A stretch of 64,000 nucleotides of DNA from Ypsolopha sequella (taxonomy: Eukaryota > Arthropoda > Insecta > Lepidoptera > Ypsolophidae), in NCBI GenBank assembly GCA_934047225.1, contig OW204012.1:5456001-5520000 (forward strand). The letters run 5' to 3'. Below the pieces are notes generated by a model. It was not told the DNA's origin and ran no database searches. It saw only the letters and a program-made list of their open reading frames with translations. Shown here one piece after another: positions 27,801 through 33,315 of the stretch. The translations under genes and the position numbers were made by a program. Numbering within the stretch: the first letter of the stretch is position 1; each line of letters starts with the position of its first letter.

Positions 27801-29855
27801 AATATTTGTGTCGAAATTTGCCGCTACCACACTCCTTATTTCACCATCAGATCCTTGTAGCACTGTACTGGGTATCGGGAGCGGTGTTCTAGGGTTGTCA
27901 ACTTTTTTTAGAAGAAATAAAGAACATCTGATGTCAAGGAAGGTAAATAAAAAAGTACGGTCCTCTAAAAAAAGTATCCTTTAGAGTTTTTTTTTAAAAA
28001 ATGTCAAGGCAGCGGACGGTAGGAAAACCAGTCTCCATACTAACATCTTCAAATCCTTTTGTGAAACTGTATTTTTTGTGCTATTTGTACAAACACAAAC
28101 GCACAAGTCATACAATTTCCCTCGGATTTCTTTACGGCTGTGTTTTCGCTGGCTGGTGTTGTCAGTTTACGTCTAATTTTCCGTAAAGATTGAAATAAAG
28201 TATTTTCACGTACTTTATTGGTATTCAAAAGTATAAAGTACAGGGACCCAGAAGAACGTAAGATACTTTATTTTAAAGTACGGTTGGCAACCCTACGGTG
28301 TTGCAAGCATCGGATATTAAAAAAAACTTTTAGTTGCCTTGTATAGTTGCATTTACAACCGCTTTCCATGAATTTAAGGCGATATGTAAAAGTTTTAGTG
28401 TCCTTGTTACTCCATATGCGAAAAAACCCTTAGTGCGAGAGGGACGGATTCGTGGAAAAGTAGCAAAAAGTCGGTTTTTTATTAATATAAAATGTACTTA
28501 AGTTGCTATCAAAATTTCGTTTAACCAGCTCCTCTATTCTGTATCTTTAGTTGCCAACTGGACTAGGTGCCTATCATCAAAAACATAGCTAAAAACGGAA
28601 CTTTCAAAATTGTCTCTAGTGGGTATTGAACTATTTACGAACTGTGTCGTCACTTCAAGTACGAACATATCCTTAGACAATCGGAATTCGATAGTATATC
28701 TATGTTTTTGATGTTAGGCACCCAGTTCAAAAGGCAACTTAAGATACATAATAGGCCCTCAGGTCCTAGATACCGTTAAAACCCATCTAATAAAATATAA
28801 CTGCAGTCCATATGTCATTCTAAATTGTCAAATCAGGAGAATTGGTGTCGAAAAAGACCTCATTTCAATAAATATTTGTATCGAGCCGAATTTCTCCAAT
28901 CGCGTTTCTGTTTTAACAGATCCCTAGAAAAAGATTCCAAAAATAATATACAATTTTATCAAAATAATACATTATTTACTGAAGTAGATATGCAAGTTCT
29001 CAAAGTATCCTTAGACAATCGGAATTCGATAGTATATCTATGTTTTTGATGTTAGGCACCCAGTTCAAAAGGCAACTTAAGATACATAATAGGCCCTCAG
29101 GTCCTAGATACCGTTAAAACCCATCTAATAAAATATAACTGCAGTCCATATGTCATTCTAAATTGTCAAATCAGGAGAATTGGTGTCGAAAAAGACCTCA
29201 TTTCAATAAATATTTGTATCGAGCCGAATTTCTCCAATCGCGTTTCTGTTTTAACAGATCCCTAGAAAAAGATTCCAAAAATAATATACAATTTTATCAA
29301 AATAATACATTATTTACTGAAGTAGATATGCAAGTTCTCAAAGTATCCTTAGACAATCGGAATTCGATAGTATATCTATGTTTTTGATGTTAGGCACCCA
29401 GTTCAAAAGGCAACTTAAGATACATAATAGGCCCTCAGGTCCTAGATACCGTTAAAACCCATCTAATAAAATATAACTGCAGTCCATATGTCATTCTAAA
29501 TTGTCAAATCAGGAGAATTGGTGTCGAAAAAGACCTCATTTCAATAAATATTTGTATCGAGCCGAATTTCTCCAATCGCGTTTCTGTTTTAACAGATCCC
29601 TAGAAAAAGATTCCAAAAATAATATACAATTTTATCAAAATAATACATTATTTACTGAAGTAGATATGCAAGTTCTCAAAGTGTCGATTTTAACAAACCA
29701 TTTCCCTTTCCAGCGAAATGGTGGAAACGCCGTCGACCCCGCGCCCGGTTGCGTCCACGTCTTCCGCTGATCCGGAGGCGGTCGCGGACTCCGGTGACGT
29801 CACCAACGGCGCCGTCCGACGTCGACCGACCGATGCGCTGATGGAGGTCACGTGA
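634..29855 (+). CDS. E(Pc): Enhancer of Polycomb, 3' part of gene (16 exons, spliced)
   Basis: Nuclear scaffold subunit of the Tip60/NuA4 histone acetyltransferase complex; the family's EPcA region activates the acetyltransferase and contacts the nucleosome. Sixteen exons join in phase: 634-828, 2800-2932, 6873-6948, 8151-8266, 9159-9247, 9368-9523, 10533-10664, 12367-12738, 16145-16302, 18357-18805, 21595-21687, 22599-22847, 24068-24209, 25007-25206, 26045-26760, 29714-29855. They give 1,138 residues and a stop. Family landmarks, in order: KNDESSYEKMLKLRRDL (end of EPcA), PFAFRRKAGC, CIGFTRRRV..GGR, HFRPKTP, and the C-terminal MEVT shared with vertebrate EPC1. The N terminus lies left of the window. 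Insect E(Pc) proteins are longer than vertebrate EPC1 (about 830 residues), and the Gln/Ala-rich C-terminal half here fits. Exon borders are read from GT/AG sites and phase, not from transcripts. Confidence 0.93.
701..1400 (+). repeat. 162-bp tandem array from exon 3' half plus splice donor
   Basis: The motif ttgagttggtcgcc recurs at 705, 867, 1029, 1191 and 1353, an exact 162-bp period. Each unit carries the coding end of exon 1, its donor (cagaggtaggc) and about 35 bp of intron. Copies differ by only a few bases; the fifth stops at 1400 where another repeat begins. Since 162 is a multiple of 3, the array leaves a long meaningless open frame on the other strand. Confidence 0.97.
1401..1668 (+). 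mobile_element. (GATG)-tailed non-LTR repeat, copy 1
   Basis: Shares gcctatgtccagcagtggac and cgtcactggtgcg with the copies at 12925-13250, 37220-37535, 46955-47142 and 54287-54598. It sits exactly where the exon-1 array stops. Confidence 0.7.
1669..2799. other. E(Pc) intron, nothing recognised
   Basis: AT-rich, with poly-T and poly-A runs; no inverted repeat or coding signal that I could support. Confidence 0.6.
2800..2932 (+). CDS. E(Pc): E(Pc) exon 2 of window
   Basis: Acceptor ccttttcag, donor gatatg|gtatgt. Phase joins the previous exon (AG+T = Ser), giving SRPSYTAASLAAQTARF and then a Pro/Ala-rich stretch. It corresponds to the QRQPMKP(S/T)Y segment after the EPcA domain in EPC1. GC-rich compared with its flanks, as expected of a coding exon here. 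Leaves phase 0. Confidence 0.85.
3582..3746 (+). mobile_element. short non-autonomous Helitron
   Basis: Begins TCACTACATAGTATAAAAC after an A and ends gggcgggtcgCTAG before a T: the A|TC...CTAG|T arrangement of Helitrons. The interior (aaaactacgcaacgg) is the common lepidopteran Lep1-like family. Lies in an E(Pc) intron. Confidence 0.85.
4535..5199. mobile_element. MITE with a nested MITE
   Basis: Ends gtcgcaagatcttgctgcacgc and gcgtgcagcgagatattgcgg are inverted repeats. The hairpin element 4605-4771 lies inside. Target duplication unclear. Confidence 0.55.
4605..4771. mobile_element. hairpin MITE (AAAGC family), copy 1
   Basis: Inverted arms of about 45 bp (taaagctgattctgaaggc / gccttcagaattggcttta) around a short loop. 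Other copies at 37654-37806 and 63897 onward. Confidence 0.85.
5479..5629. mobile_element. small inverted-repeat element
   Basis: Ends ggtgtcgattcgacgcaac and gttgcgccgaatcggtgtt are inverted repeats around a 100-bp centre, just left of the GTCCTAAC-flanked MITE. Confidence 0.6.
5659..6077. mobile_element. MITE with 8-bp target duplication
   Basis: Terminal inverted repeats atagactaagtattactacg / cgtagtaatacttagtctat, flanked by GTCCTAAC at 5651-5658 and 6078-6085. The 8-bp duplication fits the hAT superfamily. A second copy lies at 39606-40025. Confidence 0.85.
6873..6948 (+). CDS. E(Pc): E(Pc) exon 3 of window (basic segment)
   Basis: Acceptor acgttccag, donor cagag|gtgagt. Encodes REKRPYKRRKHRHPHH, a very basic segment matching the KRKYEKKPK region of EPC1, plausibly a nuclear-localisation or nucleic-acid-contact patch (inference). 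Enters phase 0 and leaves phase 1. Confidence 0.85.
7131..7267. mobile_element. short TTAA-flanked MITE
   Basis: Ends ttaaggtgaaacgtcagt and actgtcgtttaaccttaa are inverted repeats bounded by TTAA, the piggyBac-type target. The interior is shared with 22085-22447. Confidence 0.75.
8151..8266 (+). CDS. E(Pc): E(Pc) exon 4 of window (PFAFRRKAGC motif)
   Basis: Acceptor gtctgatag, donor gagatg|gtgagt. Encodes an acidic linker (SSEEEG) and then DDGPFAFRRKAGCFYEM. The PFAFRRKAGC core is a hallmark of the EPC family and fixes the gene's identity. Phase joins both neighbours. Confidence 0.95.
8425..8600 (+). mobile_element. tRNA-derived SINE
   Basis: A-box-like tagttcaggggtagaacg at 8431 and B box gttcgatccc about 50 bp later give a Pol III promoter layout. 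The body (cggtgaaggagaatg...aaggaaacgtgcatg) is the common lepidopteran SINE body. Lies in an E(Pc) intron, + sense. The 3' end is approximate. Confidence 0.75.
8813..9010. mobile_element. GCGGTTTCG-family MITE, half copy
   Basis: Left terminus gaggggtttcgcagctgg plus interior (attcactcaatagttattca); the right terminus is missing. Same family as 49371-49574. Confidence 0.65.
9159..9247 (+). CDS. E(Pc): E(Pc) exon 5 of window
   Basis: Acceptor attttttcag, donor gctgag|gtaggt. Encodes an acidic linker beginning PTTTLFGDPVDPDNSSKDG and ending ELDNRLR. It lies between the PFAFRRKAGC and CIGF motifs, where vertebrate EPC1 has a linker of similar size. Leaves phase 2. Confidence 0.85.
9368..9523 (+). 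CDS. E(Pc): E(Pc) exon 6 of window (CIGFTRRRV motif)
   Basis: Acceptor atatttcag, donor tccag|gtatgt. Encodes FTLTTINQPYPHCIGFTRRR and continues VARGGRIVLDRIATPLDD, matching the conserved (Y/F)xLTT...CIGF.RRRVGRGGR block of EPC proteins. The whole exon with about 10 bp of intron is repeated in tandem downstream to about 10490. Only this copy keeps acceptor, frame and donor. Confidence 0.95.
9368..10490 (+). repeat. tandem array of a whole E(Pc) exon (about 8 units)
   Basis: Units start near 9368, 9534, 9700, 9830, 9960, 10090, 10220 and 10352. The first two steps are 166 bp, the next four 130 bp and the next 132 bp; units 3-7 lack about 36 bp of the exon interior. Unit 1 is the real exon 6. 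Units 2-3 keep the donor as aggtatgtg, units 4-7 read agttatgtg with GT lost, and unit 8 lacks it. No unit after the first has an acceptor. Confidence 0.95.
10533..10664 (+). CDS. E(Pc): E(Pc) exon 7 of window
   Basis: Acceptor tgtttctag, donor caacag|gtaaca. Encodes RYKAERDEEVQLETEQHRNP and then a basic, His-rich stretch (HPWRHAFRRHLN). It starts about 45 bp after the end of the exon-6 array. Phase 2 on both sides. Confidence 0.85.
10730..10901 (+). mobile_element. short non-autonomous Helitron (second family)
   Basis: Starts TCCCACCAATATTATAAATG after an A and ends gggcaaagCTAG before a T. The interior has gcgaaagtttggatgg and ctgaaccgattgggc, typical of a very common lepidopteran repeat. 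Confidence 0.75.
11157..11325. mobile_element. GGCGGATCCAG foldback MITE, copy 1
   Basis: aacggcggatccagggagg ... ctggctcgcaggctggatccgcc: inverted ends around aatttacctataattgcac. Second copy at 18844-19322 in the opposite orientation. Confidence 0.75.
11480..11840 (+). pseudogene. mariner/Tc1-like transposase relic
   Basis: Conceptual pieces: LKLHPYKIQIVQ, then a stop, then MKPNDYIQRKLFAETMLE and LDNILFTDEAHFQLNG. The (F/S)DEAHF.LNG block holds the second catalytic Asp of mariner-type transposases. The frame is broken at several points and both ends are lost. Confidence 0.7.
11903..11958 (+). mobile_element. short LINE 3' tail with 5-bp target duplication
   Basis: gctttgcaaaataaac followed by (tttgaa)n is flanked by GCCCT on both sides (11898-11902 and 11958-11962). 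The related repeat at about 28372-28450 shows the uninterrupted site. Same tail type as the LINE at 20690-21545. Confidence 0.75.
12367..12738 (+). CDS. E(Pc): E(Pc) exon 8 of window (insect-specific acidic/heptad region)
   Basis: Acceptor tttccacag, donor aaatg|gtgagt. Begins RNPHLWTEDTKPDDPSIKPE. An acidic segment is followed by six 7-residue repeats of the type DEVKCSV (bases 12491-12616, 21-bp unit), then a Ser-rich acidic tail (CSDSSYDSEGSLEPVEQEFE). I know of no counterpart to the heptads in vertebrate EPC. The open frame covers the whole exon. Confidence 0.85.
12491..12616 (+). repeat. coding 21-bp repeat, six heptads
   Basis: Six in-frame units of the type gacgaagtgaagtgtagtgt code for DEVKFSV, DEVKCSV, DEVNCSV, NEVKCSV, EEQKCSA and DEVKCNL. 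Five of six carry Cys at the fifth position. The repeat lies inside E(Pc) exon 8. Confidence 0.93.
12925..13250 (-). mobile_element. (GATG)-tailed non-LTR repeat, copy 2
   Basis: Reverse orientation: (catc)n at 12930-12960, gcctagttcgtccactgctg, and the far end ttactctcccccgaatta. Lies in the E(Pc) intron after exon 8. Confidence 0.75.
13467..13740. mobile_element. MITE with ACAAATTAYGTAACG ends
   Basis: ggggtcgttcacaaattatg and cgttatgtaatttgtgaaag are inverted termini; the interior has short runs of g. Lies in an E(Pc) intron. Confidence 0.7.
13911..14071. mobile_element. 162-bp MITE (CTACCGCGTAATTC family), copy 1
   Basis: gggctctaccgcgtaattct ... gaattacgcggtagaccc. Nearly identical copies at 32249-32410 and 35413-35574. 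Confidence 0.85.
14159..15130. mobile_element. about 970-bp element with inverted ends
   Basis: ccgttaattcgagagaatga and the reverse of cattctctcgaatgaacgg form its ends. No coding sequence seen inside; AT-rich. Confidence 0.6.
15650..15870. mobile_element. GCGGTTTCG-family MITE, partial copy
   Basis: acccgccttttaattaatcg and the palindromic centre (ccattggtttctgtaaatta) of the family, without outer termini. Confidence 0.6.
16145..16302 (+). CDS. E(Pc): E(Pc) exon 9 of window (HFRPKTP motif)
   Basis: Acceptor ataatccag, donor cctcag|gtaaac. The split Trp codon (TG|G) gives WLHFRPKTPPPSPPLL and then SDDELLVTMDTP. This equals the CRWRHFRPRTPS...DNDEL block of EPC1. Leaves phase 1. Confidence 0.92.
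16303..17653. other. E(Pc) intron, nothing recognised
   Basis: AT-rich, with simple ttta/taaa runs near 16900-17000 and 17390-17410. No element boundaries found before the Helitron at 17654. Confidence 0.55.
17654..18317 (-). mobile_element. non-autonomous Helitron, reverse, abutting an E(Pc) exon
   Basis: Reverse orientation of the 3582-3746 family: CTAG end at 17654-17657 and TC end (read GA on +) at 18316-18317, again between A and T. About 660 bp. It ends 39 bp before the preferred acceptor of E(Pc) exon 10. Confidence 0.85.
18357..18805 (+). CDS. E(Pc): E(Pc) exon 10 of window
   Basis: Encodes FTLSELYGDALIKEEADN, then an acidic region rich in Asp/Leu and a Lys/Glu stretch (KVEVKKEVKEEPKIQ) before the donor acag|gttggt. 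Three AG sites give the same frame (after 18314, 18341 and 18356). I chose 18356 because it has a pyrimidine-rich lead (catcctccccag) and lies in host DNA; the 18314 AG is the inner edge of a Helitron terminus. The first 14 residues are therefore uncertain. Leaves phase 0. Confidence 0.82.
18844..19322. mobile_element. GGCGGATCCAG foldback MITE, copy 2, interrupted
   Basis: agggcggatccagcctgag ... cctggatccgccgttgg, split by the reversed LINE tail at about 18878-19135. The interior (gcaattttaggtaaattt) is the reverse of copy 1. Confidence 0.75.
18878..19135 (-). mobile_element. LINE 3' fragment nested in a foldback element
   Basis: Begins with the reversed tail (caaatacaaatacaaat...tctttattt) and interrupts the GGCGGATCCAG foldback element at 18844-19322. 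The right boundary is approximate. Confidence 0.5.
19480..19880 (+). repeat. interspersed repeat (CGAGATTTAGG family), copy 1
   Basis: Shares cgagatttaggtttaataa and gtgtgacgtcacttgag with copies at 44955-45440 (+), 45480-45680 (+) and 51510-51925 (-). A short piece is near 22940-23000. Class unknown. Confidence 0.75.
19957..20665 (+). repeat. repeat with TAGGGTTCYGTA start, copy 1
   Basis: Starts tttagggttctgtagtc and ends cgcacttggccggtttttc, ends shared with 26772-27556. Contains the (tgtc)n motif. A start-only fragment is at about 24792-24870. Class not certain. Confidence 0.65.
20690..21545 (-). mobile_element. 5'-truncated LINE 3' end, antisense in E(Pc) intron
   Basis: The reverse complement of 21330-21540 reads HGIRFYNKLPKEVLTL and later LLKKAYYKINEYLDD, the C-terminal signature of a lepidopteran LINE ORF2. 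The 3' tail (aaactatttgaatttgaat on the - strand) lies at 20690-20740. Its left part is AT-rich 3' UTR. Confidence 0.72.
21595..21687 (+). CDS. E(Pc): E(Pc) exon 11 of window
   Basis: Acceptor tgttctcag, donor attaag|gtaatt. Encodes 31 codons (VTSGPATTAPAPPLSANK, then IVVEELNDLPQIK) in phase 0 on both sides. It starts about 50 bp after a reversed LINE fragment. Low complexity makes homology weak, but phase, base composition and splice sites agree. Confidence 0.75.
22085..22447. mobile_element. TTAA-flanked foldback element
   Basis: Long inverted arms (about 120-150 bp each, imperfect) around a short centre; ends ttaaggtttaaac and gtttaaccttaa. Shares caccttagctcaaagtgc and gacgccaatagttcag with 7131-7267. 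TTAA at both ends suggests piggyBac mobilisation. Confidence 0.8.
22599..22847 (+). CDS. E(Pc): E(Pc) exon 12 of window
   Basis: Acceptor cattctcag, donor ttgcgg|gtttgt. Encodes 83 codons, starting LEPPPQPQPKKQARPSKED and ending PRPQIVTVAVSDSLR. GC-rich against AT-rich introns; phase 0 on both sides. Confidence 0.8.
22848..23786. other. E(Pc) intron, mostly unassigned
   Basis: A short piece of the CGAGATTTAGG-family region is near 22940-23000; the rest is AT-rich with no recognisable feature. Confidence 0.5.
23790..24003. mobile_element. CAG-flanked MITE (Harbinger-like), copy 1
   Basis: Inverted ends cccccctattctgtatct / agatatataataggcccg, flanked by CAG at 23787-23789 and 24004-24006. 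Ends 61 bp before E(Pc) exon 13. Confidence 0.8.
24068..24209 (+). CDS. E(Pc): E(Pc) exon 13 of window
   Basis: Acceptor caattccag, donor accaag|gtcagt. Encodes VRLQNHLLSSQAASGAVVGL and then NGPFAHNVIAQSQPLTQTVN. This Gln/Ala-rich style resembles the EPC1 C-terminal region. Phase 0 in, phase 1 out. A CAG-flanked MITE ends 61 bp upstream. Confidence 0.82.
24310..24725. other. GC-rich island in E(Pc) intron 13, unrecognised
   Basis: A 400-bp GC-rich block in otherwise AT-rich intron. It contains ggcggcgcttcttgctgcgc and, further right, ccgccggcgccgtcgcaag with weak inverted similarity, so it may be a foldback element. A 116-codon open frame (24375-24725) has no recognisable motif and lacks splice continuity with E(Pc). 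No function assigned. Confidence 0.4.
25007..25206 (+). CDS. E(Pc): E(Pc) exon 14 of window
   Basis: Acceptor ctgttgcag, donor acgcag|gtcagt. Encodes GTVNASGAGTSSPRRVTAP, then a Gln/His-rich stretch (QKQIQLQHAQQPVVVAQ, HIHHIQPNKLKVL). Phases join on both sides. Confidence 0.85.
25207..26044. other. E(Pc) intron, nothing firm
   Basis: A segment near 25400-25450 (agccaaattcatactttaga) resembles 43650-43690 and 44640-44670, suggesting an old dispersed repeat. Nothing else recognised. Confidence 0.5.
26045..26760 (+). CDS. E(Pc): E(Pc) exon 15 of window
   Basis: Acceptor tatttcag, donor catag|gtaaga. The longest exon: 238 complete codons from TQRTQLLAQSRAAGITQLPT, through SVAQFFEIKGGQLGKGP and VSVSLDGRQIV, to RPQPHR. 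Low-complexity Ala/Gln/Val-rich, typical of EPC C-terminal regions. Enters phase 0 and leaves phase 2. Confidence 0.88.
26772..27556 (+). repeat. repeat with TAGGGTTCCGTA start, copy 2
   Basis: tagggttccgtagtac ... gtccgtccgtccg ... cgcatttgaccgggttttgg; the interior is AT-rich with agaaat-type repeats. Starts 12 bp after the donor of E(Pc) exon 15. Confidence 0.7.
27885..28300. mobile_element. MITE with TAGGGTTGYCAAC ends
   Basis: ctagggttgtcaactttt and ggttggcaaccctacgg are inverted ends. The interior includes aagtac..gtactt stretches. Confidence 0.6.
28529..28759. mobile_element. CAG-flanked MITE (Harbinger-like), copy 2
   Basis: Inverted ends ctcctctattctgtatct / agatacataataggccct, flanked by CAG at 28526-28528 and 28760-28762. 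The related repeat at about 12050-12070 (ttaaccaggtcttagat) shows the empty site with a single CAG. Its right part was copied into the 338-bp array. Confidence 0.85.
28668..29681 (+). repeat. 338-bp direct repeat, three identical copies
   Basis: Units 28668-29005, 29006-29343 and 29344-29681 look identical on reading. Each joins the right part of a CAG-flanked MITE to part of an older interspersed repeat also seen near 12060-12180. The array lies in the last E(Pc) intron and ends 32 bp before the terminal exon. Confidence 0.96.
29714..29855 (+). CDS. E(Pc): E(Pc) terminal coding exon
   Basis: Acceptor cctttccag. The split Ser codon gives SEMVETPSTPRPVASTSS; the exon ends DALMEVT then TGA at 29853. 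Vertebrate EPC1 also ends in MEVT, which confirms the frame and the end of the gene. Strongly GC-rich. The acceptor lies only 32 bp after a perfect 338-bp triplication. Confidence 0.92.
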
Positions 29856-31610
29856 CGTCCGGGCAACCCCGCGCACACCGTCCGGCCGGACGAGACCTCT
29901 ACCGCGAGTGAATGCACGCCGGAGACGCAAGACGGCGTCGATAGAACGACGGTCTTACCTATATTGGTGTTCTAGCCAAGACCACCTATTTAACACGGTA
30001 ATGGACGCATTGTTGTCGAGTTTACCTGTGAGGTAGTGTTTCTCGCGGTGGTCTTTTTTTTTTAGTTACGCTTCGGTAGGTCCGTTGAATCCGTTGGTTG
30101 ATTTGTCTCTTTTTATTGATTGATTTATCGAAATGATAAGTGATTTTGTTGGTGGTTAAGTGTGATATTACGTTTATTGAATTTTAAGTGTAAATAATTT
30201 TGTAAAAAGTATTTTCATTGTGTAAAAAAATCAAAATTAAATTGTGTAAAAAAATATTACTTTATTTAATTTCTTTGATCGGTGCGCCATGTTGCGGTCT
30301 GTGTAAAATTGAGACGCCATCACGCGTATGAATTCAAAATGGCTGCTCTCAACGCGGGAAACACACCTGATTTAGTAAAAAAAACCCAAGAACCGGAATG
30401 AAAAACTCAAATATAAACAAGATATTGCAGTTTTCATTATTTAACGTTCTATAATTTTTTAGTTAAATTCTCCATTTACTTTAGGGCTTTATGAAATTAA
30501 TATACCAAACTTTTAACAGCTGCCACTCTTAGAGCAAAGCTTGATAATATATTCTAACTATGTTTTTTTTAGAAATATTAAATTGTAAGCAAATAACTAA
30601 GTGTTATTAAAAATCGGTTTATTAAACTGAGGCCCTAAATAAAATGGTCTGGTTTCGAGACTTCTATACATGGTGTTACAAATTGCGAAATAAATTTAAT
30701 CGTACCGTTACAAAGATAAATTCAATATACTTTTCTTGCTGTACCTCAGCTGCCTAAATATATAACCGGCGGCACTTAAAACTATTCTCTATTGCTTTCC
30801 ATTGTTTTATCACAATCTTTCGAAATTAATATGCATCAATGCGTGTAGAGAAGTCTCTAAAAACAATGTTCAATAAGTTATTTAAGTGGCTGTGACATAG
30901 GTATACATTTATAAACACCCTTTATCAGCTTCTGTCAGCCTCATAAACTTGCAAAATTATCAACCTACCCACGTAACTTGTAACTTTTTTTGCCAAGGCT
31001 GGCTTAGGCATCCGTTTTCTGTTAGTTTTGAAAAAACTAAATGCGAAAAGTATAAACCAATATGTTAAATGTATCGTAACTTACGGACGTGTATACCCAC
31101 ATACTTGTGTATCCCGTTATGTGTATAAAACGTGTTTAAATTAATTAAAAAAAAAAATGTGTAATAATAATTTAACTGGCAGGTCCAGTCTATTCCTTTG
31201 GTACATTTTCCCGTGAACCGCCCGGCATATGTTTAAATAGAATTTTGTTCATATTTTAAAATTCCGAAACGGTTTTTAATTTCTAATTATCTGTATATGC
31301 GATACTACAGGGTTATTTTAGCTACTTATATGATTAAAAACGAGTTTTTGTGTCTAGATAAATGGTGAAATATCTGTTTATTTGTAACATACTGTATATT
31401 GTATCATTACTCAAACAAAGTTTTTTTTTTTATTAAAAAATAAATTTTCTCACATGGATAGTACCGTAGGTTGATAAAAAATTTACAATTCACGTTGAAT
31501 ATAAATATTAAAAGTGTAAAATATATAAATTGCAACCTTTGTCATGGCGTCCAAACACAAAACTTTCATCTCCTGTGATCGGTTTGATTAATATAAATCA
31601 CGTACAATTA

Positions 31611-32021
31611 GCAGCCGTTTTGTGAAACGCCCGCCTTTTCTAGTTAATCGAAACAGCACTTCAATTCTAAATTCACTCAATAGTTGTTCAACAAAATCTT
31701 ATTACCTATGTATTGTGTATGTTGACATCGCAACGTTTTCTGTAAATTAGAATTTCAAAATTTTAAAGTCCAAGTTTTTGAAATTCTTTTTTTCAGAAAT
31801 CAATGGATACTTTGCGATAACAGCATACACACACAATAAGGTAATAAGGTTTTGTTTATTAACTATTAAGTGAATTTTGAATTTCAGTGTTCTGTTTCGA
31901 TTAATCAGAAAATAGCGGTTTTTTCACAATCCGGCTGCGAAACCGCTCTTAAGTGTTATATTTCGATTAACTAGAAAAGGCGGGTTTTTAACAATCCGGC
32001 TGCTAAACGGCTCTTAAATGT
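31611..32021. mobile_element. GCGGTTTCG-family MITE with duplicated right end
   Basis: Left part gcccgccttttctagttaatc. At the right two successive termini (caatccggctgcgaaaccgc at about 31930 and caatccggctgctaaacggc at about 31994) show a tandem duplication of the end. Confidence 0.65.
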
Positions 32022-32227
32022 TATAAAACTCGGCTCCGCCTTGGGGACTAAATTTTAAAATGCTTTTTGTATTAACACATTAGAAAGCATTAAATTGCTA
32101 GGAAATTTAAAAATAAATAACTACAATTTTCTGCGGGTTTTTTACTGATAAAGAAACTACAGTTTTAATTATTGTAACTTTAAATAGGTTCCTTTTATTT
32201 GCAGTATATGGCTTGCTTCTTTTTTAT

Positions 32228-32912
32228 ACTGGGTGTAATGATAACCTGGGGCTCTACCGCGTAATTCTCATTTGTATCAACTTCAAGCAAATGCATTCGA
32301 AATTCAACGCGTGCAAAAGAGATGGCATGTTAGGCGGGCGTCGTCGCACGCACGTCAAATTTCAATCTCAAGTTGATGTTGATACAAATGAGAATTACGC
32401 GGTAGAGCCCCTGCTCAGAAAATGAAACCATATGTGGGGAATACCTCTACAAAGCCATAAAAAAAACAATTTCGAGAAAATATTTCTGTTTACAGAAATT
32501 TGTTTTCTCGAACAAAATAAATCGTGTTCCAAGTGTGCACCTTCCCTTCCAGTATTACTACATGTCAGTAACCTGCACGAAGCGGCAACATCGCATTTTT
32601 TAAGCCTGTTAAATAAACGTGGTTATACTTCTTACATTATAGCTTGAGCTCTGTGACAGCTATCAGCGCTAAACATATTTGAGCATGAGAAAGAGAGTTA
32701 GAAATACAAATTGTATAGCGCTGTCCTGCTGTCACAGGACTCAAGCTAAAATGTAAGAAGTATAGTACGTTGCACTTGTGAGCGAAACTAAATTAATTAT
32801 TAATTTGTAGATGTATTAATAGGAATGTCGAAATGAAATTTAGTATAAAGAACCCTCATAACATCCCCTATACGTGGTTTCATTTTCTGAGCAGGTCATC
32901 ATTACACGGTGT
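32228..32912. mobile_element. large MITE containing two further inverted-repeat elements
   Basis: Outer ends gtgtaatgataacct / aggtcatcattacac, continuing (after the nested 162-bp MITE) as ctcagaaaatgaaaccata / cgtggtttcattttctgag. Inside, 32625-32763 is another hairpin (acttcttacattatagcttg / aagctaaaatgtaagaagt). Confidence 0.75.
32249..32410. mobile_element. 162-bp MITE, copy 2 (nested)
   Basis: Same termini and interior as 13911-14071. It is inserted inside the larger MITE at 32228-32912. Confidence 0.88.
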
Positions 32913-33164
32913 ATGTACCTACCTGATACAAGTAGTGATTGTTATATGGTTAAAAGTTGTTGATACATGACGCTAGTGAGACGAGTAAACGATGAACTAC
33001 CCACGTATATATTTTTGGAAACGTTTTGCATTATGTTAACTGACTTATGCCTGTTTCATTGCTGTGTAAAACAAAAGAGAACAGAAAAAAAAATTGTCCA
33101 AACTATACCATCATACAAATTTAACCTTTTTAACACAGAACTATGATATTAATCTTGAAATTTT

Positions 33165-33315
33165 ACGGTGTTACTACAAAACTGTGTTTAACTTTAGACA
33201 GTGTTTAAATCTGTTGTTGTCCCCTTTTTTTTCATATTGTAAAAAAGTGACAGCAACAGATTTAAGCACTGTCTAAAGTTAAACATCGTATAAACACCCT
33301 TTTGTAGTAACACAG
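33165..33315. mobile_element. hairpin MITE (GTGTTACTACAAAAC family), copy 1
   Basis: ggtgttactacaaaactg ... ttgtagtaacac; arms include aactttagacagtgttta / ctgtctaaagtta. Second copy at 37897-38036. Confidence 0.82.

Noticed and set aside
27600..27990. SINE candidate with a B-box-like ggttcaaattctgg
   Set aside because: No convincing A box at the right spacing and no known body; too weak to list.
28825..29770. Three identical 74-89 codon open frames
   Set aside because: They are copies of the 338-bp intronic unit and carry no domain; the last one only runs into the terminal E(Pc) exon in a wrong frame.
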